In this document: positions 38,401-53,353 of the stretch, piece by piece | Layout: each line of letters opens with the position of its first letter | How positions within the stretch are numbered: position 1 is the stretch's first letter | Origin: Cristatella mucedo | Lineage: Eukaryota > Bryozoa > Phylactolaemata > Cristatellidae | Reading direction: 5' to 3' | DNA: 64,000 nt | Assembly (NCBI GenBank): GCA_009760855.2 | Contig: WPIO01000001.1 | Span: 10,664,501-10,728,500 of the forward strand | Notes under the pieces: generated by a model | Told to the model about the DNA's origin: nothing | The model's database searches: none | Seen by the model: the letters and a program-made list of their open reading frames with translations, nothing else | Made by a program: the position numbers and the translations under genes

Positions 38401-41400
38401 ATTCCGTGGGACTCGAGCTAAGCTATAAAATCATTGAACTTTGAGGCAAGAAAGTTGTTTGGTCATAATGACAATCCTTAAAACCGCATATGGGATGCAA
38501 TAATTTCAAGCATTGCTGACAGTATCTAGAAATCGAAATGGTCAAATGGAGACAGATCAGGGTACATACAGTGCTGCTATGATTAGGCTCAATACGTCAT
38601 GTTATTGCTTGCAATAACATCTCAGCGGTTTCAACACCTATCCCTCCATTCCCAGCCCCTACACATTTTCTTACAGGACTTTGGGGGCCCATGTTTGTAC
38701 AAAGTACAGCATGTACTTAGCTCAGTCTCCATCAGATCGTATCCTTAGATGTATAAAGTGCCACACATTCAGAAGAAAATAAGGCAACGCCTAAAAGTAA
38801 TCCATTTTATGTAAATTTCTTAGAACTTGCACTTATGTCAAGACTCGGGATACAATTTTGCCAGCATACTCGAACTCCAGAGGCTGCAGTTTCTACGATG
38901 TCACCCAATTCCTACACGTGGAGTACACAATTACATCAGAATATGAAATGTCACAGGTAGCCGATTCACGATAGCAGCAGCAGCAAGTCTTTCACCCTGG
39001 TGTCATTAAGCACTTCAGATTAGCTATGCTATCCACTGAATATGCTTATAGTTGATTTCCCTAGTACCAAGGCATATACAGTACACATACATGGGTACCG
39101 AGGAGCTGCTTTTCTGGTTGCCGCAGTAGTTAATGCAGCTGTACCTAAGATTGGCTATGCTTATGTCATGTACTATACTGCATCTCCATCTGTAACTCCC
39201 AAAAACTATAAGTACTAAGTGGGTGTTATGCAGGAGAGTTTTCCACTGAGTGCTGAAAGCCAAAGTAGATTTCGGTGAGCATTCGGTAGGTATCCAACAG
39301 ACTTCATCTCATTTGCAAAAAAGTGCAAGCAAGAAGCATAGCTGAGTCAGAAGGGCAGTCGACGAAGTGATTATCATGAAAGTAGCAGCTCAGGATGGCT
39401 GGAAATGATGTGCCACAGTCGGAAGCAAGAGAGAAGATGTTGCATAAGAATTGTCGAAGTGAGTTCCACAGTCTAGGACCTGCAGAGCAAAAGGTTAGGT
39501 TGCCAACGGTCTATAAGCGTAGGAATAAAACAGGTAATTAATAGTACATAGAGGACCCGAGGAAGAAGCAGGGCACTAAAAAAGATTACTCGAAAACAGC
39601 CTTTCAAACGTCACTGCAAGCAGAAGCAGTCACCTGCCTCACCGGTCCTCCTGAGTTGCTGCATGCTCTGGTTAGCAGCCAGAGCTGTAAGCTAATCACA
39701 TTGATGGACATGTTACCCACCACCGTTGCTTTAATCTAAAATTTTTGCGTAGCTGTTGGTCGATGGGATGTTCGCCTACCCATTTCTTCCTCCACATAGA
39801 GCTGTCGACAAGACCAGCAACGAACCGGCTGAGCGAAAGGCGAGAGTTCCATTCGACATTTAGTAGACTGCATGCCCACACATGGCCGGTTCTTCGAAAT
39901 ACAGCAGTCTCTGGTCAGCCTTAATCTATGGGCTCTGTATGCTTCGTGGTATCCATGGAATCGGCCCACTGTACATTACGAAATTTCCTAGCGATTCACG
40001 AGGAGAGGCTGCAACAAATATGACAAAAGAGGCCTCCTGAATCCAGTTATTCTCTACGACGTCGTGAAACTATCAAAAGTGATCATTTCTGTTGCCATAT
40101 ACATAACTGACCGCTCTGTCGATGGCTAAATTCTTAGGCTGACCCACAAGTCCTGCCACGGCTTGGCTCCTTCGTACCTAGCTGAACTGCTGCATCAGTT
40201 TCAGCCTGTTCGCGCCCTCAGGTCCTGTGTGGACAATAAATTAGCTGTCCCATTCCTCCGCTTAAAGACAGTTGGCGACAGAAGCTTTAGCTCTGCAGGT
40301 CATAGACTGTGGAACTCGCTTCCACAATTCTTACTCAACGACATCTACTCTCCAACTGCCGACTATGGCACATCTTTTTCAGCAGTCCTGAACTGCTACT
40401 TCTATGCTACTCACTACCTCAACTGCTCTCCTAACTCTGCTATGCTTCCCACTTTCTCTTTGTTGCGTGAGACGAAGTCTGTTGGCTACCGAATGCGTAC
40501 CGAAAGCCGCTTAGGCTGTGAGTGCGCTATACAAAACTCTCCTGCGTAACACCCACCTGGTCTTTATGACTTTGTGGAGTTACTGACGGAGATACATTAA
40601 ATAAATAATACCCTGGTAGTTCACAACAATGGTAAGCAGGCAGCATCATGAGCAGAATAGATATTTCCTGCATTGCTGTGATGCTGGACCTACATTCAAA
40701 ATAATCTCAATTCAACCTAACGCGGTTGCAGTTGACGCGATGCCAGCCAGACAACCTTCCATAAACACGCAAAACAAACCAGCAAGGATTTTTGTGCACT
40801 ATATCCTTTTTTAAATTGCTTTAAATGACTGCTGAGGATATTCTAAGAACGTGACCTCACAGCGACATGAAAACACTTGCAAAAACTCTACAAAGGCAAA
40901 CATGAATGCTTTCTGAGATTTAATTGGCGTATTTTCAATCGGCCCAGTGCAAAATTAAATGCACATAATATGCTGGCATCTTTAGGGCATGCTGCCGTTT
41001 GGGAATTTAGCAATAAATAAAACTGCATGATAACATCACAGTTACCTAGCTTGTCTTTGGGTGCCAATGGCATTGAAGCTGCAGATGGCTTGCCAACTCC
41101 GGCTTTGTTTGCCGCTGCCACTCGAAACTCGTGCTTGAGGTCCCACTCTACATTCTCTATGAGGAAGGAGCAGTCAAGGAGTACATCTACTAACACCCTC
41201 TTCCATTTCGATGACACTTGGCTCCTATGCTCCAAAACATAGTGTGTGACTGGTGATCCTCCATCTGACGTCGGCGGTTTCCAGCTGACATGTATGGAGG
41301 ATTTCGAGTAGACAGTTGCTTGTGGTGCACTTGGCACTCCAGGGGTATCTATAATATTAAGACATATGAATAATAATCACTTGATATTTCTAGACGATAA

Positions 41401-44400
41401 AGGCTTTCTTGTGATGATACTTTGATAAAAATAATAATAACAATAATGTCATTTGTTTAGCACCTATAGAGAACTAAATCTCTTTCCATGCACTTTAAAT
41501 ATGGTAGAATGGAAACAATGTGATATCAGTAAATGCTAACAGAAAAAGAAAAGCCCTTTCAGTTGAACCCTAGGTCTTAGCCCATAAGTACTGTGCTTGC
41601 ACTTCATGGCCTAAGCCATGGATTCACAAACTGCAGCAAGCAATTCTTCATCGTCTGCTGTAAGTGGGGGATAGCCACCATGACTCTTGTGCTGGTATAT
41701 GACTAAGGCTGCTGAATCAGCCGTATATCTCTGATTATCTTTTAGGAATCTTTCAAGAATATAGCTTTTCCAATGTAAAACCATCCAGGCATAACTTCAC
41801 AACATAGGCTCAACTATTATTTGCAGGCAAGATGGTAAACGCTTAGAAAATATGCCCCTGTTAGAGTGGCAGCAACGAGAAAACCATGCAAGTATCTGAA
41901 CACTAGATTGCTAGCAATTGCATGCCACACTCACCAAAGGGATCCTTCGTGGTTATTGTCTTGGATGATAGTCCAGGTTCACTCTCTCCTAGTTTGTTAA
42001 TGGCGATGATTCTAAACTCGTACTGGACACCTTCAGTCAGATCTGAGACATTCATCGTGGTATCGGTCAATGCAGCCTTATTGACTCGGAGCCATCTCGG
42101 AGACATTGAAGACTTCCTCTCAATGAAATAGCCAGTCACGGGTGTACCTCCGTCGACAGAAGGTGGGTCCCATGTTATTACGATGCCATTCTTAGTGATT
42201 TCATTGATTTTAGGAATACCTGGAGGCTTTGGTTTAGCTATGAAATTAAGAAGAACTTCGTGAACTGCAAGTCTAAACAGCATGCAAATGGCGAGCAAGG
42301 AATATGTGAATAAACATGAAGCAAATGTAATAGAACACAGTATGCATGCTTACCAAAGTGAGTGCCTAAAATAAAATTATGCACTCCTGGAAAGTTTATC
42401 ACAATAAGAATACCTATACATCAATCGAAATGAATAATAGCTGTAGCAGTATTGACCTGTTATGTTTGCATTATCACAGTTATCAAAGCTGACATATCGA
42501 AATTGGAGAAACATCACACTATTTTGAGATTGACATAGCTTTTTTGTAGGACTGCAGAGAATTTTGATGGAGGACACGCAAAAAGAGTGTTTAAGATGCA
42601 TTCAACAAAAGCCATGCAATCACAACTTTTGAAGAGTAAAAACATCAGGAGAAGAATAGGGAAAGGCAGAATTACCACAGGCAGTCATGCCCAAAAGTTC
42701 ACTAATGCCTTGCCCATTGTCCTACTGCATTACTTCTTCAATTCAGTATTTTCTAGAGTACAGGGTTAGCATGCTTAATTGTAGGCATACTGTTAAGGCC
42801 AGCTCACCTGTTGTGTCACTGATAGAGACCGGAGCTGAGCTGCCCGAGGGTCTACTTGCTCCAGCAGCATTCACTGCTGAGACTCTGAACTCGTAGCAAG
42901 CATCGGTGTCCAAATTCTCCACCCTGATTGCACAGTCTAGCAAAGGCATGCTCGCTGACTGAATCCACTTCACTGCTGTAAGTTTCTTGTACTCGAGGAC
43001 ATAACACGTGATTGTCGACCCACCATCGGATGCCGGAGGCTTCCACGACACGTCCACTGAAGATTTGGTGAATGTTGTCACGACTGGAACACCAGGCACC
43101 CCCGGAATATCTTAAAACAAGAAATGCTCAAATGTTATAAAATTAAGAGCTCCAAAATGCCACCATATGATTATCGCAGAGAAGATTCCTGCATTACTAT
43201 TCAAATTAAGGCATTTTAGGAAAGTTTTCTGTAGCTATATTGGACCTGAAGCATCGTAACGTCAGGCATTCAATCGCAAGAGGGGAACTACCATGAAACT
43301 GAAGAAAAAACAAACCACATACCATACGGATCTTTGGCCACAACTAGTGCTGATTCTGGTCCGGGTTCACTTTCTCCTTTTTCATTAACAGCGACTATTC
43401 TGAATCTGTACTGCAGTCCATCTACGAGGTCATCAACTTTCATAGTCGTATCCGGAACAGCTAGTTTATTCACCCTTTGCCATCGCGTTGATGCTGAAGA
43501 TTTCTTCTCTACTAGATATCCTGTCACAGGCACATCACCGGCGAATGGCACCTCACCAGTGGATAACGGATGAAGCCAAGAAATTGTCAGTCTGTCTTTG
43601 AAAACATCGGCAGCCACGGGCTTGCCTGGTGGGCTAGGCTTGCCTAAAAAAAGGACAATGGCACTGATACACGATTGACTACTTGTTCACATTACAGGAA
43701 ATACGACCAATTCGAACTTTAAATAATGTTGTACAATCACACCATAATTATAAAGTGCATAGGTCCGGTGAGCAATACTGAACGTACCGTACTTGCTGAT
43801 TGGGATGATAGGCTTCTTGCTTTCAATGGGTGCACTTGAGCCATGCTTATTTCTAGCTGTAACCCTAAACCAGTACTCTGCTCCTTCAACCAGTGACGAA
43901 GCCAATACATTAGTGTCCACAGTTGTTTCCAAGACCTGCCAGGTTTTTCGAGATGATTCCCGACGCTCGATCTTGTAATCTATGATTTTGCTGCCGCCAT
44001 CATCTTCCGGCAATTTCCATGTCAGCGCCACCATTGACTCGTCCACGATGGCAGCACACAAGTCGAATGGAGGTGAGGGAACGTCAAAAACGAGCAGGTT
44101 AATGTCTGCTTTGGCTTGCCCATGCGGGTTGGTGACGACAAGGCTGTAGACGGCACTGTCAGTGCGCTGGACCGACTTCAACAACAATATCGCAATGCTG
44201 TCTTTGTTTTGCACGAGTGCCGCTTGTCTTTCAGAAGATGGAAGCAGGGTGGTTCCACTGGACCAAGTTACTTCTGGCTTCGGATGAGCAACATACGGTA
44301 TCCGAACGGTCTTGTTACTTCCAGCTTGCAAAATAATGCCCCCTTTCAATGTATCATCAATGCTTAACGTTGGAGCAACTGCAAAACCGACATACAATAT

Positions 44401-47400
44401 TAACGTAATTTAAAATCCACTGCAAAACGAGAGCAGTTGGCAGAGAGCAGTGGAACAGAGTGAGTCTGGGCAGAAAGTGGCACTGCGAAGATGCACTGGG
44501 GTCAGAAATGAGATGCGCTCGGCAGAGAGCATCCAACTGAATGCTGCCAGACTCGGTGGCTGCTGCTGCCAAAGTGCGTACCGTGCAGGAAAAGGGCAGC
44601 TGCCAGAGGCTCCAGGCCAGGTGCTCTAAAAGAGTACTCGGACTCGTCGGAAGGTCCCACCTCCATCACGGTGAGTGTCTGCACACAGTTGCTGCTGGAG
44701 ATCTCATATTTTTTTGATGGTCGCAGGAGCTGGCCAGCTTTGTACCACTCGACGTTCTTCACCTTCTTCGACAGCTCACACTCGAAAGTGGTGGCTGTAC
44801 CCAGTGTGATAACAACGGAATCTTTCAATGAACGCACCACAGACAGTGATTCTTCTGCAAGAGAATAGTGCACGTAGCACCAAGTGCTCGGTTGGGCATA
44901 ATGAGACACGTACATTAGGTGGCTGATTTTGTTTACCAAATTCTGCAGGCCATAAGAGGACGTAACCATTATGCTACACATGCTATGCAGGCTCAACTGG
45001 CTTCGACGATTTGAGTAATACCTGCTAACCTGGACATCTGTCTATCTGATAAATACATTGAGCTAATGCAAACAAAAGGAAGAAAAAATACAGGTATCCG
45101 AAGACAATCTATATGTTAGCCAAGTGCTTCAATAGAAAGACAATCGGTAAAAGGGAAGCAATTATACTGCTGACCTGATACTTATGCATTCATCAGTACC
45201 TACCAGTGCCACTTGGGAATGGCAATGCCCTGCGATTGGCAAGACTGGCTGCCTGCTATTCCACCTGTCTCCTGACTTACCAGAGACAACCAGCCGGGCT
45301 GAGCTCGTAGCCTTGTCTATCGAGGCGGTGTAGTCACCCTCGTCTCTGCTGGTCACGTTACGGATCTCCAGTGTGTGCACAGTTCCATCGGACTTGATGG
45401 TGTACTTGTCTGAAGCCGACACGGGCTTGCCATTATGCAGCCATATGCACTTCTTGCCGGGCTGATTGACCTCACACTCGAGGAACTTTGTATCTCCTTC
45501 GGCGGCTGCTAGGTCTTGCAATGGCAGCACGAAAATGGGAGCCGCTACAAGCATTGATCGATCTACGATAAACAGCACTCGATATTGCCTGGGCACTACT
45601 GTGGAGAGACGACAACATGAATACAGCTGGTCTAAAATGCAAGACAAGCGCAGGATTTCGGATGCATGAGTTGTGTTTACTTACCTCTGGGCTCTTCCGC
45701 CAGCACTGGCCCAACCGGCTGGCATGCTGGTCCAGCTCCTGCTGCATTCTCAGCACTGATACGTATCTCATACTGACTGCCGGCCTGCACACTGACAGCA
45801 CATGCCATGTTGTCTGCATGCACTTCACCGGCACCTGTCCATCGCACAGCAGGGAGCTGTCGCTTTTCGATGCGGTATGCCAACACTGGTGCACCACCAT
45901 TATTCAACGGTGCATTCCATATTACAGAAACATTCTTGCTGTTCACGCTTGTCACCACCAGGTTTGTCGGAGCACCTGGTACATCTAAAAGAATAAGGTA
46001 AAATTGGTTTGTTCCTCGAGCATTTGTGGCAGAACAGCAGCTCCAAGGCCCAGCCGGTAAAAACTCGATATAATCATTCACTATGCAATGTCGCTCATTT
46101 CCAAACAATACTATCAAGGACATCACTCGTAAAAGCTACTATTTAAAGAATATTTCCCTAGTTGAACAGAAATGAATGTAGACAGCTAATGCCATGTTTA
46201 TTGGAACAACACATGCGAACGGTCAGGTGTAGTGTGCATGCAAAATCGATTTATCGAAAAGTAAAGCAACTACAACCTACGTCCGTAATAAGCTAGACTT
46301 GACCATAAACCAGTCGCAGTCACTTACTTCTAATAATAACAATAATAATAATAATAGTGCACTTGATAAAGCGCCCTCAGAGAACTTAATTTCTTTCTAG
46401 GCACTTTATATTTGCTGCAAAGGGAAATGCAATTCTCGTCTAAATTAGACCTTAGTTGAGATATTTATAGTACTACTGCGATGGTACAGCAAGGATGATG
46501 TCAAAAGGGGAGGTACTTTTATAATTTGCACGTGTATTTGCAACATGCATTCTCATAGTTGAAATTGAACATTCATATGCTTGGGCCTCTCAGGACTATG
46601 AACTTGAAACGGTTCTTCAAAGGTTGGCCGTTTCACTCCAGCAGCTTGAGGTCGCTGGACTCCGACCCCCATTGCTGTCACTTTATGAGGCGACTGGCAT
46701 TTCCAGCACTTGCTTGGACCAGATGAGTTGGCATATTGGAAAGCTGCTAGAGTCAGTGTGACCAACCAGAATTCGTGCTTTGCCTGCATTTGGGAATCGA
46801 CGGACATGCATAAATTGAATAAGCCCGTGATTCTTTTCGGGGGGGGGGGGGCTTTCTATATGGGGCATGCTCACCAGCTAGATCAGCAGACACGCAGGCC
46901 CAATTTTGAAAGCAAGCTTGGAGCTGCTCGTGATTTTCACAGGTAATGGCTAGCAGACAAATGATGTCGTACTCAAGCCTGACTGAACAACAATGCAAAG
47001 AAAAAGTATAGCACAGCTGATTTAACAGCCTCTTTTATATAGTGGTGCATCAGCATTAGCAGTCTTCACCCATGCTAGCAGAGGGCAGTACAAGATTGCT
47101 GCAGGACTCAAATCCACGAACTGGTTGGCCATGAAGTTCTAGTACCTTTCTGCTGGGGCGGAATTTAGTAGCACTATGACCCCACCGGCTGTGTGTTCAT
47201 GCAAAGTTCTTACTGAACAGATCTTTAGGGACAACAGGTTGTGACGGCTTAGATGCCTTGCTGGCTCCGGCGTTGTTGATGGCTGCCACACGAAACTCAT
47301 AGGATGAGCCAGTATCTAGATGGTCCATTTTGAATGAACACCCTAAGAGTGAGTCTGACGACACCGGGACCCATTTTGCCGAATCAACTTTCTTGTACTC

Positions 47401-50400
47401 CAGAATATAGGAGTTCACTGGAGAACCTCCATCGGAAGTCGGAGGCTGCCATGCCACGTTGACAGAAGTCCTTGCAAATACGGTGGTTGTTGGTGCTGCT
47501 GGAATCCCAGGGACCTCTAAAATAGATAAGGCATCGAGGTATTTTAGCAACAACACTCATCGTCAGTAATAATTCAGGGCATCTCATATAAACTTGCAAG
47601 AATGAGCTACCAGAAAACCAAGACTACTGCACATACAATTGCTACCGATGCAAGGGTCGTTCGTGCAAGCAGCAAAGTATTAAGCTTACCATAAGGATTC
47701 TTGGCCACGACTGGCGCTGATTCAACTCCTGGTTCACTCTCTCCTTTTTTGTTAACAGCAACCAACCTGAACTCGTACGTTAAGCCTTCATTGAGATCAT
47801 TAATTTTCATTGTGGTATCAAGTGTTGCTATCTTATTTATTCGTATCCACCGCGGAGACACCGAGGATTTTCTCTCTAAGAAGTAACCAGCCACTGGAGG
47901 CCTAGAGTCATCTGATGTGAGATTCCAGCTAACAGTAGCCCTGTCTTTGAAGACATCTGAGATGATAGGCTGTCCTGGACGGATGGGTTTTGCTGAAAGT
48001 GAAACCCACCAACCATTAATAATGTCCCGTAAAATTATCGAAAGTGAAGCTGGCATTAGGTTTGCAACTTTCCAAATCAAAGCTAGGTGCCTTGATAAAG
48101 TAATGCCGTGCTTCACAGCTTGCTGAAATAGATAGGGACCGTTCTTCAACAACTGATAAAAGAATACTTACTGAATTGGCTGATAGGCACGATGGAATTG
48201 GAGCTTTCGACTGCAGTACCCAGACCTTGTTTATTTCTGGCAGCTACACGGAACCAGCATTCAGTGCCTTCTGTCAACGACGAGGCTACAAAGCTTGATG
48301 CCATTGCTGTACCAACGGCCTGCCAAGACTTCCGACCAGCATCTCGGCGCTCCACCCTGTATTCGAGCACCTTACTTCCACCATCATCTTCCGGAACATC
48401 CCAAGACAGTGACACGCTTGTCTCATCTATGCTGCTCATATGCAAGTTGGTGGGCGACGAAGGCACGCCGAGCACAACAACGTCGAAAGTGGCCTTGGCC
48501 TCTCCACTGTGATTTTTAACCGTGAGCTGATACGACCCAGCATCAGCTCGTCCAACCGACTTCAGAGACAGCGCTGCGACGTCATCTTCGTTGCGTACCT
48601 GGGCTGCTTGTCGTTCCATTGAAGGCAAAGGCACGTTCTCAGCTGCCCAGGTGACAGTCGGTTTTGGATAAGCGATATAAGGCACACGCAAAGTCTTGGA
48701 ATTTCCCACTTCAAGAATAATTTTCTCTCGCAGGCTAGATTCGATTGTCAATTGGGGTGCCACTGCAACAGTAAACAGCAATCTTTGTGACTGCAGATGA
48801 TATTTACCAGATTACCATCGATTTCATGGCAATGTGAAAGAATAATAGGAACAAAGTGAGGACTTCGGTGGCATTACCTTCGAGGAACAGCCCGCCTTCA
48901 GACTTTTGACCTTCCACGAGTATCGAATAATCGGCATCGTCTGCTGAGCCAACGTCAAATACACGTAGCATGTAAATACATCCACTGGAAGAGATTTCGT
49001 ACTTCTTGGAGGTCTTAAGCAGCTGGCTGTCTTTGTACCATTCTACAGTGGCGTCTGGCCGTGATAGCTCACACTCAAACTGAGCACTACCGTGAAGGGA
49101 CGTCATTATGCAGTCTTCAAGAGGGCGCACAATTTTTATCGGTTCAGCTGAAATGACAGGTATGAGCAATTTAAATCAAATAATGTGGTTACATCACGGC
49201 CAAACACCTGGAAAGGATAGCTTCAAAGCAAGTCAGATCGGTCACTCATGCCAATACGGTTTCTGTAATCATCAGCAGAAGGCAAGTAGTACACTTTGCC
49301 AACAGTGTCAAGAGCTCCCGAAAAAGCTATACGATTTGGCACTTCATATAAAACCCACAGTGAATAAATAGCTTGCCGTCTTGATACTTATCCACCTAAA
49401 CACCCACTGCTAAACAGGAGAAATTTTGTCCATCCATGCTGAAACTAACAAATCAGCTTTAGCTATGCTAGACAGACATATCCATGTTCGAAGAGGGCAC
49501 TGGGAGAGTAGTTCGAGTTATACAAACCCACTTGCAGACGACAGTAAGCCGTGCAGAGCATGCTGTGCCTTCCAAAGAAGCTGTATAATCACCACGTTCC
49601 TCCGATGCAATGCTACCGATGACCAACCTATGTACACCCCCGGCTGATTTGGCAGGGAACTTTTCCAGAACAGAAATATTCGTTCTTGTGGAGCCACTGA
49701 TAGCGCGTCGAGGCTAAATTGATCTCGCGCATGAGAATGGCTGTTTCACCTTTGCATACATTGATATCTTCTAGAAGCCGGAGAAATGTGATCGCCGATG
49801 TAAATATCAAGCTTCAATGCTTCGCAGATAACAAACACATTTAAAAATGAATAATACATGCAAGACAGAACTCTTACTTAAAAAAGATTGCTCATTACTG
49901 TACTAGCATCAGAAGGCATGCTTGCATACCTTTGGGTTCTTCAGCCAAAATTGGTCCAATGGCCACACATGGTGGTCCAGGGCCGGCTTTGTTTTCTGCA
50001 CTGACACGTATCTCATACTGGTCACCAGCATTGATGTCGACATCACACACGAGCTCCTTTCCTGTGAGTACTTCTCCTGTTTTAGTCCACAGGCCGGCCG
50101 ATATTGGGCGTCTTTCAATTTGATAAGTTGTAATAGCCAAACCTCCATCACTCGTTGGTGGATCCCATTTCACACGAGCGTTTGTTGGACTGACGGACAT
50201 GACCGCCAAGTTCAGAGGAGCACCAGGAACGTCTAGAAATGAGATAACGTTTTATAATATTAGTAATAAAAAGAATAATAATGCACTTGATAAAGACCCT
50301 CAGAAAACTCAATCTATTTCTAGGTGCTTTACATTTGCTGCAAAGGAAAACACGATTGAATAGCGAGTAATATCGTGCTTGATAAACAACATGAATAACA

Positions 50401-53306
50401 TGGTTAGGGGTGACATGCACAGGGCCACCATGCAAATGTGGTTAGTGGCAGCATGCACAGTGTCAGCATGCATAAGCACATGAAGGACGAATCCCGGGGA
50501 CCCACTTAATGCTGTCCTAAATAGGTGTTTTTTAAGTTCTTTTTAAATGTGGTCAAGTCAGGGGATGTTCTTATGCAAGTCGGGAGGGAGTTCCAGGCTT
50601 TGGGAGCATACGAACTAAATGCACGGTCTCCAAAGGATTTGAGGTTTGTACGAGGTACTGATAAACTGTTGGACGATGCTTGGCCTAGCGAGGGTATAGA
50701 TCTTAGAGATAGGCTGGAGCCAAAGAATGAAGTGACTTAAAAATGAACAAAAAAAATTGAAGTCGATCCGTTGCTTGACTGGGAGCCAGTGCAGGTCGGC
50801 GAGAAGTGGTGCGATGTGACAACTATGATGCTCACCACAGACATGCCTAGCTGAGGAGTTTTGCACCAGCTGTAATCGCCTGATTGCATATGCCGGTAGG
50901 CCAGCAAGCACTGAGTTACAGAAGTCGCAACGGGATGTCACAAATGCATGGACCAACTTAGACGTGGTATCCTTATTTAAACAAGCCCGAATTTTAGCAA
51001 TGTTATGTGGCTGAAAGTAGGCAGACTTGACTGTGGAACTGATGTGGTCGTCTAACGAGAGGTCACTTTGGAACATGACACCTAGATTTCGAGATGATTC
51101 AACAGGAAATATGCTGGAAGAGCCAATTTTGAGCATTTGCATTTCCAATTTCTGAATCACACTGGGTTTACCCATAACTAGTAATTTAGTTCTATCATCG
51201 TTTAGTTTGAGAAATTTTGCTGCCATCCATGTGCTGATGTCATCAATACATGCTGCAAGTGAGTTGAGAGAATTTGAGGTGCTCGAAGGTTGGGAGGGAT
51301 CAAAGCAAAGGTACAACTTAATGTCATCCGCATATAAGTGAAAGCCTAGATTGTGCTTGGCAATCACATCAGCAAGAGGGAGAGTATAAACCGTGAAAAG
51401 AACCGGACCTAGCACAGAGCCCTGATGTGCCCCATATTTTAGAGGTACCTCGGATGATCTTTGTCCATTCATGTCAATACTCTGGGGTCTCCCACTGAGA
51501 TAGGACCTGAACTATTGCAGAGCAGTGCCAGTGATGCCCAGGCGAGATGAGAGGTGCTCTAGAAGAACTTCGTGATCGATGGTATCAAAAGCTGCCGAAA
51601 GATGCCAAAACAAGCAGAGACACTCTACCTATGTCTGCATTCCTAAGTAGGTCGTTGTATACCCTAAGCAATGCTGACTCTGTGGAGTGATTAGCTCTAA
51701 AGCCAGACTGGAACTAGCAAGGTTTGCAGTTTCAATATATGAGTTCAGCTGGTCCGCCACGACCTGTTTCAGTGTCTTTGATAGGAATGGTAGAAGGGAG
51801 ACTGAGCAGTAGTTGCTCAAGTACTCTTGGTCTAGTGTCGCTTTCTTGAAAAGTGGCCTGACTACAGCTTTTTTGAAAGGTGCTGGGACATGACCCGAGG
51901 CTAATTACAATCGTGATGTTAGTTATGCATGGCAGCAGCAGATCAATGCAATGTAGGAGCAGGACAGTAGGAATAGGGTCCAGAGGACTTATCGTCTTCT
52001 TTGATTGGGATATGAAATTCAGGACGAGATCTCTAGTGACCTGCTTAAATGTAGACATTGAGGTGCAGCCAGGAATCGGGAACAGCATTCTAGGGAGGAT
52101 GTTGTCATCGCAGGGATGGACTCTTTGATCTTGTCTATATTCTGCACAAAGAATCGAGAGAAGCGATCGGCTAGATCATCACAAGGATCATCCGGTAAGG
52201 AGCCAATCTGGGATCGGTTGAGGAGATGGTTGATCGTCGACTTCAGCATTTTTGGATTGTGCGCCTGTGATTCAACAAGGTTTTCACAGAAGCTAGACTT
52301 GGCCTTTGCTAGGATCGATTGGTACGACCTACAATAGTCTTCATATGCCTGTCGATGGACAGTCAGTCCTGATGTTTTGTATGCTTGTTCAAGCTTGTGC
52401 TTAGTAGACCTAGCTAGTTTAATGTCTGTGGTAAACCATAGGCCGCCTGGGCGAGGGCGCACAGTTTTGGGATACAATTTGTGACTGAGTAAGTATGGCT
52501 TTGCACAACAGCAGCAAGTTACTGATCGGTCATCGACAAGTTGGCACTAATGCAAGAAGAGTTAATTAGGTTTCACCGAGCAATTATTAAAGTACCATTT
52601 TAAAACGTATATATGGATCTAAGCTGTTATAAATACTACCTTCGGCTGGGATTGCATGCAAGACACGGTACACTATGCCGAATAAGACTGCATTGCTCTA
52701 TTACAAAACGTCTTAATAAGTAATCAAAATACCTAAAGGCTATGTCAAAGCCATATACAAAGCTACAGGTATATTCTTCCTTAGAGAATAATATTTTGAA
52801 ACATAATGCCAATTGGGATGGACGGTGGACCAACAGCTTTGGCAAATAAGTGCTTTAGATAAAAATTGTTCTATTTCTGAGGCAATAAAGGCATGCAGAG
52901 CTATTCACCACCTGAACAAACTCAATAGTAAATGGCTGTACAAAATGAAAAAGGTTAAATAAAAAAGCTAAGGCATACTACTTATTTGACACGTTTCTAC
53001 TTTTGTCTCACTGTGCTTTGGCTTGACTGAGAGTTCCGTAGTGGTAACTCCTTGGGATCGTCAAATGTTTTTGATTCTGTTGTTCACGTGTAGCGTTGTT
53101 CGGCACATTGCTGCAGCAAGATCACTGTGGACACAGTAAGTGTGAAGAGAATTGAATATATTGATGCGAAACAGTCAGTACGAAGTGAAATGTCATGTCA
53201 AATGCTGTTCATTGAATATTTCAGCTGGTTTGTGATACATTTAAAAAAGCCTTGTTGACTTCATTAATCTTGCAAGGCCTGTCGTTGAGAGATCAGACAG
53301 CAAGAT

Positions 53307-53353
<47 letters not shown>

